Part shown: positions 36,634 through 43,676 of the stretch, one piece after another | Layout of the letters: each line of letters opens with the position of its first letter | Position numbering within the stretch: the first letter of the stretch is position 1 | Assembly: GCA_963773665.1 (NCBI GenBank) | Contig: CAVZBZ010000013.1 | Location: 248,001 to 312,000, forward strand | Direction of reading: 5' to 3' | DNA from: DATJLY01 sp963773665 | GTDB lineage: Bacteria > Pseudomonadota > Alphaproteobacteria > ATCC43930 > CGMCC-115725 | Length of the DNA stretch: 64,000 bases | The notes under the pieces: model-generated | The model's input: the letters and a program-made list of their open reading frames with translations, nothing else | Told to the model about the DNA's origin: nothing | Databases searched by the model: none | Position numbers and translations under genes: made by a program

Positions 36634-36650
36634 AGCCTCGGAAACTACTC
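36634..36650 (-). promoter_or_regulatory. TTCCGA box 3
   Basis: GAGTAGTTTCCGAGGCT on the minus strand. It lies 57 bp before the MlaC-like gene. Confidence 0.75.
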
Positions 36651-36725
36651 AGGCGCCGAGCGCACGCGCGGTCTCGCAGGGCCAGACCGTTCGGCCCTTC
36701 ATTCGCCGTCCCGGGAATCGGCGAG

Positions 36726-36846
36726 CTAGATCCGCTTGCCGAACAGGGCCACAAGCAAGCGGGGCATTCGATGCGTGGTAGGCGAAACCCAATAGTACCG
36801 CCCCGACGGCGAGTGCCACAACTCCCAATATCTGGATTGGCTTCAT
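36726..36846 (-). pseudogene. DUF3185 small membrane protein, internally deleted
   Basis: From ATG 36846 the frame gives MKPIQILGVVALAVGAVLLG and FAYHASNAP, the N-terminal helix of DUF3185 proteins. Immediately afterwards, in another frame, come the family's last residues LVALFGKRI and a stop at 36726. About 80 bp of the middle (TGRYTD.TMWY region) are missing and the junction is out of frame. The literal frame instead runs to 36649 with unrelated residues. The gene follows the ABC exporter by 45 bp. Confidence 0.75.
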
Positions 36847-36891
36847 CCTTGTTCTCCGTTGTCGGCAAAATACGGAACGCCGATGCGAGAA

Positions 36892-38679
36892 TCACGCGAG
36901 GCCAAATTGGCTTTCCTTCGTGTCGCGGAATTGCGTGTTGTAGAGTTCGGCAAACATGCCGTTGCGGTGCATGAGCTCGGCGAAAGTGCCGCGCTCGGCG
37001 ATCATGCCGTCGCGCAGCACGAGGATCAGGTCGCAACTGCGTATCGTCGATAAGCGGTGCGCGATGATGAAGGTCGTGCGGCCGACGGTAAGGCGCCTGA
37101 TTCCATTCATTACTTGCGCCTCGGTCTCCACGTCGAGAGCCGAGGTCGGCTCGTCCAGGATGAGAATCGGGGCGTCGCGCAAAAGGGCACGCGCAATCGT
37201 CAGCCGCTGCTTCTCGCCCTCCGAAAGGGTGGCGCCGGCTTCGCCGATCACCGTGTCGTAGCCCTGCGGCAGCGACATGATCATGGCGTGGATGCTGGCG
37301 GTACGCGCCGCCTCCTCGATCTCCTCTTGCGTGGCATCGTGCCGGCCATAGGCGAGATTGTCGCGCACCGAGATCGGAAAGATCAGCGGCGGTTGCAGCA
37401 CCATCGCGATCTGGCGGCGCAGCGATTTGAGGGTGAAGGCGCGGACATCGACGCCGTCGATCGTGACGCTGCCGGCCGATGGGTCGAAAAAGCGCGGCAG
37501 AAGGCCAAGCATCGTCGATTTCCCGGCACCCGTCGGGCCGACGACGGCGACCTTCATGCCGGGCTCGACCTTGAGATCGATCGACAGCAGCACCGGCATC
37601 TCGGAGCGATAGCGGAAGCTGATGCCGCGCCATTCGATGGTGCCGTGCGCGCTCTCCGGCGACAGGGTCAGCGGACCGTCCGCGAGATCGGCCTCGGTTT
37701 CGAGTATCTCGAAGACGCGCCGGGCGCTGACGCGGGCACTGGCGATGAGGCTCCAGCTTTGCGTCAACTGGTTGACCGGAACATAGAGTTGCGCCAGGTA
37801 GGATATGAAGACGATCAGCTGGCCGACCGACAATGTGCCGCCCAGCACCGAGCGCGCGCCGACATAGATGACGAGCGCGGTTCCCGACGCGATGAGTGTG
37901 TTGACGACGCCTGAATAAAACGTCTGCCAGTTATAAAGTTTGAGCGCGAAGCCGAGGCTGGTGCGGCTTGCCCCCATGAAGCGGCCATATTCCTCTTCTT
38001 CCTTGGTGAAGGCTTGTACGACCTTCATCGACGTAATCGCCCATTGGACGATCGAATAGACCCGGCTGTCGGCATCGCGCACTTCGGTGGCAACGTCGGC
38101 AATCCGCCGGTTGAACAGCGCGATCAACAGGAACAGCGCCGGGATCACGCTCATCGACAGCAGTGTCAGCACGGGGTCGAGCGGAAACAGGATCAGCAAC
38201 ATCCCGGCAAGGAGGACGATCGCCGAAATGATCGGCAGCAACCCGTTCATAACCATCGTCTGAACGGCAAAGCTGTCGGCGGTGATACGGAACATGATGT
38301 CGCCGACCTTCTGGCGGCTGTGGAAGGCGAGCGACAACCGCTGTAGGTGGCTGTAGAGACGTCCCCGCAGGTCGTTGACCATGCTCTGGCCGACACTGAT
38401 GGCCGTGAAGTTGTGCAGCAGCGTCAGTGCCCCAGCGAGGAGCTGGACGACAACCAGTCCGAGACAGGCCAAACCGAGAAGCCCCAGCGGCGACCAGTTT
38501 GCGAGCAGGGCAAAGCCAACGGCTTTCCCGCCGAGGACATCGTCGATGACGATCTGCAAGGGCCAGGGTTTGAGCAGCTCGAAGCCGGCGATCAGGAAGA
38601 CCTGGGCCAGCGCCCAAAGGAAGCGCATGCGATAGGGCCGCAGATAGGGCAGCAGCTTCCATCCATAGCTCGTTTTCAT
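36892..38679 (-). CDS. ABC exporter, fused membrane and ATPase domains (MsbA-like)
   Basis: The 595-residue half-transporter has six membrane helices in residues 15-310 (for example FLWALAQVFLIAGFELL and LLPIISAIVLLAGMLLILF). The ATPase domain has Walker A GPTGAGKST, signature LSEGEKQR and Walker B ILILDEPTSALD with H-loop AHRLST. Such homodimeric exporters move lipids, peptides or drugs; the substrate is not evident. The start overlaps the end of an ABC fragment (ATGA at 38676-38679). Confidence 0.94.
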   Translation of the reverse strand: MKTSYGWKLLPYLRPYRMRFLWALAQVFLIAGFELLKPWPLQIVIDDVLGGKAVGFALLANWSPLGLLGLACLGLVVVQLLAGALTLLHNFTAISVGQSMVNDLRGRLYSHLQRLSLAFHSRQKVGDIMFRITADSFAVQTMVMNGLLPIISAIVLLAGMLLILFPLDPVLTLLSMSVIPALFLLIALFNRRIADVATEVRDADSRVYSIVQWAITSMKVVQAFTKEEEEYGRFMGASRTSLGFALKLYNWQTFYSGVVNTLIASGTALVIYVGARSVLGGTLSVGQLIVFISYLAQLYVPVNQLTQSWSLIASARVSARRVFEILETEADLADGPLTLSPESAHGTIEWRGISFRYRSEMPVLLSIDLKVEPGMKVAVVGPTGAGKSTMLGLLPRFFDPSAGSVTIDGVDVRAFTLKSLRRQIAMVLQPPLIFPISVRDNLAYGRHDATQEEIEEAARTASIHAMIMSLPQGYDTVIGEAGATLSEGEKQRLTIARALLRDAPILILDEPTSALDVETEAQVMNGIRRLTVGRTTFIIAHRLSTIRSCDLILVLRDGMIAERGTFAELMHRNGMFAELYNTQFRDTKESQFGLA

Positions 38680-38930
38680 GCCCGCACCGCTTGCGACGCC
38701 AAGCCGGAATCAGCACGAACATCGCCGGCGCGATCGATGAGCCGTCCGGGATGCCCGCCCGCTCTTTCGACCGTGATGATTCGATGGCGATAGGCCTCCA
38801 GCGACCCGCGATGCCCGATGCCGATCACAGTCGTCGCCGGCAAGGCACCCGCCATGATTCGATAGAGCACCGCTTCCTCCTCCTCGTCGATCGCCGATGT
38901 CGCCTCGTCGAGGAACAGCTGGCCGGCCAC
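38676..38930 (-). pseudogene. C-terminal fragment of a second ABC transporter (SbmA/YddA type)
   Basis: Only the last 84 residues remain, from the Walker B LFLDEATSAIDEE, through VLYRIMAGALPATTVIGIGHR (H-loop His), to the end. This matches fused permease-ATPase proteins of the YddA/BacA group, but the upstream membrane domain and Walker A are gone. The fragment begins abruptly at a GTG at 38930, and the DNA upstream carries a TTCCGA-like element 34 bp away. It is probably left by a deletion that brought the element next to the exporter gene. Confidence 0.8.
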
Positions 38931-38964
38931 AGATGCAGTGTAGCCGGCCGTGGATCGGCGGCAA

Positions 38965-38981
38965 AGGCTCGGAATAAACTG
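38965..38981 (-). promoter_or_regulatory. TTCCGA box 4 (weaker)
   Basis: CAGTTTATTCCGAGCCT on the minus strand. The right half ATTCCGAGCCT is perfect; the GAGTA half is degenerate. It lies upstream of the ABC fragment and exporter. Confidence 0.55.
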
Positions 38982-38998
38982 CGCCCCTTAGGGTGCGT

Positions 38999-39328
38999 TT
39001 ATCGCGGCGTGGCATCGCTCGGCATGTTGGCACGATAGCCAGCGTGCTCGGCGTCACGAAGGCAGCCATAGGCCCCGGTGCTTGTCCGGCCGTACCAGCG
39101 CTCGGCGCTCGAGTTATAAATGCCCATGCTGGGAGTCGCCCAAACAACCAAATCATTCGGACAATGCCGCTGAGCCTCACCCTCGAACTCGAAAGTGGGG
39201 ATCTTGGGCGGCAGATTGTCCGCTCTGGCAACCGGCGCGACGAGACTGAACTGATATACGGCGACGGCGGATGGCAATAGCGCCGCCGCCGATAGCACGA
39301 ACACAATGACCAACGCCGGGCGGTTCAT
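38999..39328 (-). CDS. Small exported protein with CPND-VVW...YG motifs
   Basis: The 109-residue protein starts with a membrane or signal segment (ALVIVFVLSAAALLPSAVAVYQFSL). The C-terminal half has HCPNDLVVWATPSMGIYN, RWYGRTSTGAYGC and EHAGYR, a recurrent pattern in small proteobacterial exported proteins with two conserved cysteines. No function is assigned. A neighbouring TTCCGA box (box 5, 39481) points away from it, so it is not obviously part of that group. Confidence 0.75.
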   Translation of the reverse strand: MNRPALVIVFVLSAAALLPSAVAVYQFSLVAPVARADNLPPKIPTFEFEGEAQRHCPNDLVVWATPSMGIYNSSAERWYGRTSTGAYGCLRDAEHAGYRANMPSDATPR

Positions 39329-39480
39329 GATAGATGCTTTTGTTGATGGGACACGGGTCGCCCCGGCTCCGCTGCATGCGGACGATCACACTATGCGCGC
39401 GACGAGGCCATGGCGGCAGAGTCGGCATGTACCTAGCGCGGCCGATGCGAGGTGCATTCCGGCCGTTTCTCTCTGCTGCT

Positions 39481-39497
39481 GAGTATCTTCCGATCCT
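39481..39497 (+). promoter_or_regulatory. TTCCGA box 5
   Basis: GAGTATCTTCCGATCCT. It lies 86 bp before the Ser/Thr-rich secreted protein gene, on the same strand. Confidence 0.72.
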
Positions 39498-39583
39498 ATC
39501 GCATCCTTCCTCCAGGCCGCAGAATCCAGCGCAGGAAAATACGAGCGATCGACGCTCGTGAATCCTGTGAAGGAGAACACGAA

Positions 39584-39946
39584 ATGACCAGGCGATGGCT
39601 TGCGGGCGCAGCGGCGTTCGCGATGATGACGGGCGTCGCATGTGCGCAGGGCATGTCGTCCGAATCGTCAACCTCAACGCAATCGACGACGACAACGACG
39701 GCTCCGGCAGTCGGAAGCTACAATTCGAGCGCGTATCAGAAGAGCACCGACAGCAACGGCAACGTGACCGACAAGAGCTCCTCATATCATAGCGGCGCGG
39801 GCGGCTCGAATGCGACTTCCAGCTCGCAGACCACCTCGCCGGACGGCTCCCAGCAAAGCACGTCTCACGAGGTTCAGACAGCGACGCCCGATGGCGGTTC
39901 GACCATCGACAAGAAGACGACCACGACGACGACGACCGACCGCTAG
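39584..39946 (+). CDS. Ser/Thr-rich secreted protein of unknown function
   Basis: The 120 residues have a signal peptide (MTRRWLAGAAAFAMMTGVACAQ) followed by a low-complexity, Ser/Thr/Gln-rich mature part (TSTQSTTTTTAPAVGSYN, SSYHSGAGGSNATSSSQTTS, DKKTTTTTTTDR). No domain is recognisable; it looks like a disordered envelope or surface protein. ATG 39584 has AAGGAGAACAC upstream. Box 5 is its likely promoter. Confidence 0.78.
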   Translation: MTRRWLAGAAAFAMMTGVACAQGMSSESSTSTQSTTTTTAPAVGSYNSSAYQKSTDSNGNVTDKSSSYHSGAGGSNATSSSQTTSPDGSQQSTSHEVQTATPDGGSTIDKKTTTTTTTDR

Positions 39947-39953
39947 AGAAGGC

Positions 39954-40092
39954 AAAAAAGAGCCGCTGGCCGGGGGGATGGCCAGCGGCTCTGGGCGTCG
40001 GATGCGTCACCCGTCGCCACGAATGGAGAAGCCATTCAGCATGCCTCTCCAACCACTCGGCCGACTGTAAGGGCCACGGGGCCGGTGACGGT
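39954..40092 (-). ncRNA. Candidate small RNA with 11-codon reading frame
   Basis: A minus-strand unit is bounded by box 6 upstream and an intrinsic terminator downstream (39959-39992), about 130 nt in all. Inside, GGAGAGGC and GCTTCTCC form a hairpin that would hide the ribosome-binding site of an ATG at 40042. The short frame encodes MLNGFSIRGDG and stops at 40007. It may be a regulatory RNA or a peptide-encoding transcript. No similarity to a known RNA is recognised. Confidence 0.5.
39959..39992 (-). terminator. Intrinsic terminator for a minus-strand transcript
   Basis: The 13-bp perfect stem AGAGCCGCTGGCC/GGCCAGCGGCTCT with an 8-nt loop is followed, on the minus strand, by a run of six T. 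It lies just after the Ser/Thr-rich gene stop on the plus strand, but the T-run orientation shows it serves the minus strand. Confidence 0.85.
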
Positions 40093-40109
40093 AGACTCGG
40101 AATCTACTC
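40093..40109 (-). promoter_or_regulatory. TTCCGA box 6
   Basis: GAGTAGATTCCGAGTCT on the minus strand. No normal-sized gene lies downstream, only the small RNA candidate and its terminator. Confidence 0.75.
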
Positions 40110-40228
40110 AGAAATCGCGAGGTCGCTCGGACCCGGCAATTACGGGGACTGGTCAGAGGTGAAGCGTCGCGGTGTCCTCTGCCGTCAGAAGCATGAAGCG
40201 GACACGCGAGGCGTGCTCGAGCGAGCTG

Positions 40229-40255
40229 TCTCGAAGCGACACGCTCGCTTCGAGA
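40229..40255. terminator. Hairpin downstream of the WXXGXW gene
   Basis: TCTCGAAGCGA and TCGCTTCGAGA form an 11-bp perfect stem with a 5-nt loop, 37 bp after the stop of the minus-strand gene ending at 40292. There is no T-run, so its terminator role is tentative. Confidence 0.4.
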
Positions 40256-40291
40256 CTGACGCGACGGGTTGCGACACTGCATCGTTGTGGA

Positions 40292-41164
40292 TCAACGCTC
40301 CGGCCTATCCTCTTTGCCCGGCTCCGCGGCCTGCTCGCGGGCCGCGGCCGGATGCGGGACCGTCGCGTGCGCCGGCTGGATCGCGGCAGGGCGCGAAGCC
40401 GCACGTGCGCGGGCATTGGCAGGCTGCGCGCGCACGACGCCCGGGCCCGTGAACTGGGCGGCGCGCGACGTGGCGGCGATCGCCGGACGCCCCTTGTTGC
40501 GGCTTGCCGCGAGAGCCGGCGTCGAGGCGGCTGCGGCAAAGTGCTTTGTCTGCTCCGCGGTCGCTGGAACATGTTGCTCGTGCTCGGCCACGCCCTCCGC
40601 GGCGATCGGTTGGGTCTTGAGTCCGTGCGCGCCGCCGGCGTAGCTAGTTTTCGTGTGGTTCACGACCGCCACGGGCTGTGCATAGGCGTTGGTGACGCGT
40701 ACCTGCCCAAAATTGTTGGCGGACCGATTGTAGAGAAAGTTGCCGCCTTCCCAGCGTCCCCCTTCGTATCCGGAGCCGCCATAGCCGTAGCCGTAATTGA
40801 TGCCACCGTAGTAGCCGACGTGCGGTCCCCAATAACCGGCATGGAAGCGATAGCCGCCCTCAGCCCAAGCCCAATAAGGCGGCGTCCACAGCATGCCGAC
40901 CGTCGGCGGGAGGATCCAGGTGCCGGGCACCCAGTAGTAGCCGCCCTGCTGCGCCCACTGCCAATAGCCGGGGGTCCAGATATATCCGAGCGAGGGAAGC
41001 GGTGGCTGAGCGTAGCTCGGCAAGGTCGGCGGCGCGACCTGGACCGAGATCCCGATCTCGGCTTGCGCGGCCGCCGGGATCGGCGCCGCCGCGATCATGG
41101 GGCTCGCGAGAATTGTCGTGGCGAGCATGAAATTTCTCAATGTGCGACGGTTGAAGACGGTCAT
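40292..41164 (-). CDS. Exported WXXGXW (YXWGXW) repeat protein
   Basis: The 290 residues start with a signal peptide (LRNFMLATTILASPMIAAAPIPAAAQA). The repeat domain contains YIWTPGYWQWAQQGGYYWVPGTW and YWAWAEGGYRFHAGYWGPHVGYYGG, the tryptophan/tyrosine-rich WXXGXW pattern of envelope proteins. The C-terminal third is Ala/Pro/Arg-rich and disordered. It is probably periplasmic or outer-membrane associated; function unknown. ATG 41164 follows GAGCGAGGATAG; box 7 lies 148 bp upstream. Confidence 0.85.
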   Translation of the reverse strand: MTVFNRRTLRNFMLATTILASPMIAAAPIPAAAQAEIGISVQVAPPTLPSYAQPPLPSLGYIWTPGYWQWAQQGGYYWVPGTWILPPTVGMLWTPPYWAWAEGGYRFHAGYWGPHVGYYGGINYGYGYGGSGYEGGRWEGGNFLYNRSANNFGQVRVTNAYAQPVAVVNHTKTSYAGGAHGLKTQPIAAEGVAEHEQHVPATAEQTKHFAAAASTPALAASRNKGRPAIAATSRAAQFTGPGVVRAQPANARARAASRPAAIQPAHATVPHPAAAREQAAEPGKEDRPER

Positions 41165-41312
41165 TCTATCCTCGCTCTGACGCAAAATGTTCGAGATGCG
41201 CATCCCTCCGCGTCACCGATGCTGCGTCTCGCACGGGATATGGGAGAAGTGGGATCGCCCGCTTCACGGGCCCGGCGATTGCGACCATAACTGACGGAAG
41301 GGCGTTGAAAGC

Positions 41313-41329
41313 AGGATCGGAAACTACGC
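41313..41329 (-). promoter_or_regulatory. TTCCGA box 7
   Basis: GCGTAGTTTCCGATCCT on the minus strand. It lies 148 bp before the WXXGXW gene. Confidence 0.73.
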
Positions 41330-41386
41330 AGGGGCCTTGCGCCGATGCGGCTGGCCGGCAGCCGGCACGTGCTTCGCGCTGCGTCC

Positions 41387-41791
41387 CTAGTCGGTCCGCG
41401 CGGATTCGCCGGTTTGCGCCGTCGCGGTGCGATAAAGTCCGATTTGCTGGAGCTGCGTGCGCGCCCGGCAGGCGCTGGCGAACTCCTTGTTCGCCAATTC
41501 GCACGCCTCAGCGATCTTCGCCTTTTTCGCCGCGGCCGCGCGCCACAATCTCTCACGAGAATTCAACTCCTCGCGGATCAGCGGTGCGAGATTCCGGATC
41601 GGCGACGTCAATCCGTGGAGGTCATCGTATGTTGTCTTGGCCCGCGCCTCGGCCAGCGTCGCGCGCTTCAACTCGTCTTTGGACGCTTCGAGATCGACCT
41701 CCGCCTTGCTAATTCCGGCATCGACCCGGTCTGCCAGACCTTGATCCTCGGGGACCGATGTCTCGCGTGCGATGGTGATTTCGTGCTTCAT
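41387..41791 (-). CDS. Hypothetical alpha-helical/coiled-coil protein
   Basis: The 134 residues are largely charged helix with heptad-like spacing (KAEVDLEASKDELKRATLAEARAKTTYDDL; RLWRAAAAKKAKIAEACELANKEF). There is no signal peptide or membrane segment and no recognised domain. The ribosome-binding site is weak, so it could be an opportunistic reading frame, but amino-acid composition looks genuine. It lies between two box-associated minus-strand genes. Confidence 0.5.
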   Translation of the reverse strand: MKHEITIARETSVPEDQGLADRVDAGISKAEVDLEASKDELKRATLAEARAKTTYDDLHGLTSPIRNLAPLIREELNSRERLWRAAAAKKAKIAEACELANKEFASACRARTQLQQIGLYRTATAQTGESARTD

Positions 41792-41941
41792 CGAAGGTAT
41801 CCGTCAGCAATTTGGGCGAAAGCGCTTGCGTCTCCCGGCCGCCGCCGCCCGATGCGCCATCGGCGATGACGATAAGGTGGGCACGATACGAGGGCCGCAC
41901 AAGCGAGATGCGGAAGGTGGATCTCGCCGCGCCTCGTGTCG

Positions 41942-42106
41942 TCAATCCGACGAGTGCGTCGTCTCTGACGCATTGGCCCAATTGAGCTCGGCTTCCGCCC
42001 GGGCGAGGAATCGCTGCACCGTCTGGCGCGTCTCGTCCGTCATGTAGAGGTTCAGCAAAGCGCGATAATGCTCGATGTTGGAGCGAATGGCGGTCGGATC
42101 TTCCAT
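41942..42106 (-). CDS. Small conserved-type helical protein (54 aa)
   Basis: MEDPTAIRSNIEHYRALLNL, then DETRQTVQRFLARAEAEL, a two-helix pattern seen in many short uncharacterised alphaproteobacterial proteins. ATG 42106 is preceded by AGAGGTG. Box 8 lies 94 bp upstream, and the divergent gene at 42334 has its own box, so this is a back-to-back pair. Confidence 0.65.
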   Translation of the reverse strand: MEDPTAIRSNIEHYRALLNLYMTDETRQTVQRFLARAEAELNWANASETTHSSD

Positions 42107-42200
42107 GATCGCACCTCTCGTGGCGCAGGGAGCCGCTGTTTGCGCGGCCAGCGACCCGCTTGCCACCGATCGAGCTTAAGTGTCCGCAAGGCGGCGCTAC

Positions 42201-42217
42201 AGACTCGGAAACTACTC
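42201..42217 (-). promoter_or_regulatory. TTCCGA box 8
   Basis: GAGTAGTTTCCGAGTCT on the minus strand, a perfect consensus match. It lies 94 bp before the 54-aa gene. Confidence 0.76.
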
Positions 42218-42260
42218 AATGGGGATTTGCCGGCTCGCCCCCTTTTGGCGGCGTCCAACT

Positions 42261-42277
42261 AAGTACTTTCCGAGCCT
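42261..42277 (+). promoter_or_regulatory. TTCCGA box 9
   Basis: AAGTACTTTCCGAGCCT. It lies 56 bp before the 67-aa gene at 42334 and is divergent from box 8, 43 bp away. Confidence 0.7.
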
Positions 42278-42333
42278 CCCTCGTGCCGTGCCCCGCCGAT
42301 AATTTGCCCTGGCTAATGACGGGAGCCGACGTG

Positions 42334-42537
42334 ATGCTCAATGTGCGCAAGCCGCGGGACATGGTCGTCAAGTATTCGGACCTGGCTCAAGCGACGTCGG
42401 ATGGGAGACTGCGCGCGCAGTACTTGGAGCTGGCGGCGCGATATCTCGAACTGGCAAAAGCCGCCGAAATGACGGACAGGATCGAGGACCGAACGGCATT
42501 GCTCGAGACCCGGCAGGGCGAAGCGAATGCCTCGTGA
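42334..42537 (+). CDS. Small helical protein (67 aa)
   Basis: MLNVRKPRDMVVKYSDLAQA, then DGRLRAQYLELAARYLELAKAAE, a short amphipathic-helix protein of a type frequent near stress genes in Rhizobiales and Rhodospirillales. GGGAG lies 9 nt before ATG 42334; an in-frame ATG at 42316 is possible. Its end overlaps the next small gene, suggesting coupled translation. Confidence 0.65.
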   Translation: MLNVRKPRDMVVKYSDLAQATSDGRLRAQYLELAARYLELAKAAEMTDRIEDRTALLETRQGEANAS

Positions 42538-42721
42538 CACGAATTTTCTCGCCCCGGACGCCGACGCGGCCACCGATGCGTCATCGGGAAAGCACCCAGG
42601 ACGCTTGGCCCAGCGGTTAGGATCGAGCGCCGTCTTCCTGTTTTGCTACTGCTACTATGCAGCGGCGGTATTCCTCCTAGGATATGGCGTGAAATCGCTG
42701 CTGGTTGCGTTCGCGCGATGA
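42527..42721 (+). CDS. Small single-span membrane protein (64 aa)
   Basis: The protein has a soluble N-terminal half (DTNFLAPDADAATDASSGKH) and a hydrophobic C-terminal segment (SSAVFLFCYCYYAAAVFLLGYGVKSLLVAF). It overlaps the upstream gene by 11 bp. The family is unknown to me. Confidence 0.55.
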   Translation: MPRDTNFLAPDADAATDASSGKHPGRLAQRLGSSAVFLFCYCYYAAAVFLLGYGVKSLLVAFAR

Positions 42722-42760
42722 AGATTTGCTTAGGCGATCGGATGCTGCGGAAACGGGCTT

Positions 42761-42777
42761 GAGTAGTTTCCGATTCT
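42761..42777 (+). promoter_or_regulatory. TTCCGA box 10
   Basis: GAGTAGTTTCCGATTCT, followed by ATCGC as at several other copies. It lies 98 bp before the glycine-zipper lipoprotein gene. Confidence 0.76.
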
Positions 42778-42875
42778 ATCGCGGGCGATGCCGTTACTTC
42801 ATGATCTCAAGCGTAGTAAAGAGGAGCGCGCAGAAGTGCCGCTCGCCGTTCGAATTTCCTTTCGGAGTATAGATC

Positions 42876-43118
42876 ATGAAGACGACAACCTTGGCGGCCA
42901 CTTTGCTCGTTGCGCTCATTGCCCTTGGCGGTTGCGGCAACAGCACCGGCGATCGCGCCGTCACCGGCGGCGGAATTGGGGCGGGCATAGGTGCCCTGGG
43001 CGGATTGATGGTCGGCGCGCCAATGGAAGGCGCCTTGATCGGCGGTGCGGTTGGTGCCGGCACCGGGGCGCTCACTAGTCCGAGCCAGATCGACCTCGGC
43101 AAGCCCGTCTATCGGTAG
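42876..43118 (+). CDS. Glycine-zipper lipoprotein
   Basis: The 80 residues have a lipoprotein signal (MKTTTLAATLLVALIALGGC, lipobox LGGC), then GGGIGAGIGALGGLMVGAPM and GALIGGAVGAGTGALT, two glycine-zipper helices as in small outer-membrane lipoproteins of the osmotically induced type. ATG 42876 is used. Confidence 0.85.
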   Translation: MKTTTLAATLLVALIALGGCGNSTGDRAVTGGGIGAGIGALGGLMVGAPMEGALIGGAVGAGTGALTSPSQIDLGKPVYR

Positions 43119-43145
43119 AGGGCGTTGGGACAAGGAAGAACCTCG

Positions 43146-43322
43146 ATGGAAGACGAAGCGACCATCCGACGCCATATTCATCGCTATCGGCGAATGGTGG
43201 AAGCTGAGTTGGACGAAACGGGCGCCGCGATCGCGAGCGTCATGCTCGCCGTCGCGGAACCGGACATGGCGCTGATCGACGAGCGCGGATACGCGACCGG
43301 GGCGACGCCTGCCCCTAGGTAG
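43146..43322 (+). CDS. Small soluble protein (58 aa), unknown
   Basis: MEDEATIRRHIHRYRRMVEA, then ASVMLAVAEPDMALIDERGY. The AAGGAAGAACC site precedes ATG 43146, and the gene starts 27 bp after the lipoprotein gene, so both probably share box 10. The TAG stop lies inside box 11. Confidence 0.6.
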   Translation: MEDEATIRRHIHRYRRMVEAELDETGAAIASVMLAVAEPDMALIDERGYATGATPAPR

Positions 43323-43333
43323 TTTCCGATCCT
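43317..43333 (+). promoter_or_regulatory. TTCCGA box 11
   Basis: AGGTAGTTTCCGATCCT. It overlaps the stop of the preceding small gene and lies 59 bp before the GTG of the 56-aa gene. Confidence 0.72.
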
Positions 43334-43392
43334 ACCCATGGCGATCGTCGGGAGCGATTCTGACATACGTTCCGGAAAGGGAGAGCGGCGGC

Positions 43393-43563
43393 GTGAGCGT
43401 GGTCATAAGGTATCGAAATCCGCGGCGGCCCGGCGAAGCCGGCATGATTCTGCTGTGCGATCCATTGCTGGTCGCGGAGACGCGAGAGAACCTGGAAAGA
43501 CACGGGTTCGTCGTCATCGACGATACTCCCTCTCTTCTCCCTGAGCGCTTCGCCCACATGTGA
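43393..43563 (+). CDS. Small soluble protein (56 aa), GTG start
   Basis: GTG at 43393, preceded by GGGAGAG, opens VSVVIRYRNPRRPGEAGMIL, then LCDPLLVAETRENLERHGFV and VIDDTPSLLPERFAHM. The sequence looks like a compact alpha/beta fragment. It has no recognised family. Its position right after box 11 and its good ribosome-binding site support it. A degenerate box (ACTAGTTTCGTTCCT, 43625-43638) follows, before the large kinase gene. Confidence 0.55.
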   Translation: MSVVIRYRNPRRPGEAGMILLCDPLLVAETRENLERHGFVVIDDTPSLLPERFAHM

Positions 43564-43676
43564 CGGCGCTCGCCGGACCGCGTCAATCGAGGGTCCGATT
43601 TCGGGCATTCTGGGGCGCTTGGTACTAGTTTCGTTCCTGCACTCCATGTAAGGATTGTAACGGAAAGAGGGGACGG

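Noticed and set aside
43625..43638. ACTAGTTTCGTTCCT upstream of the large kinase as a full TTCCGA box
   Set aside because: It lacks one base in the TTTCCGA core and the GAGTA half, so it is noted only as degenerate.
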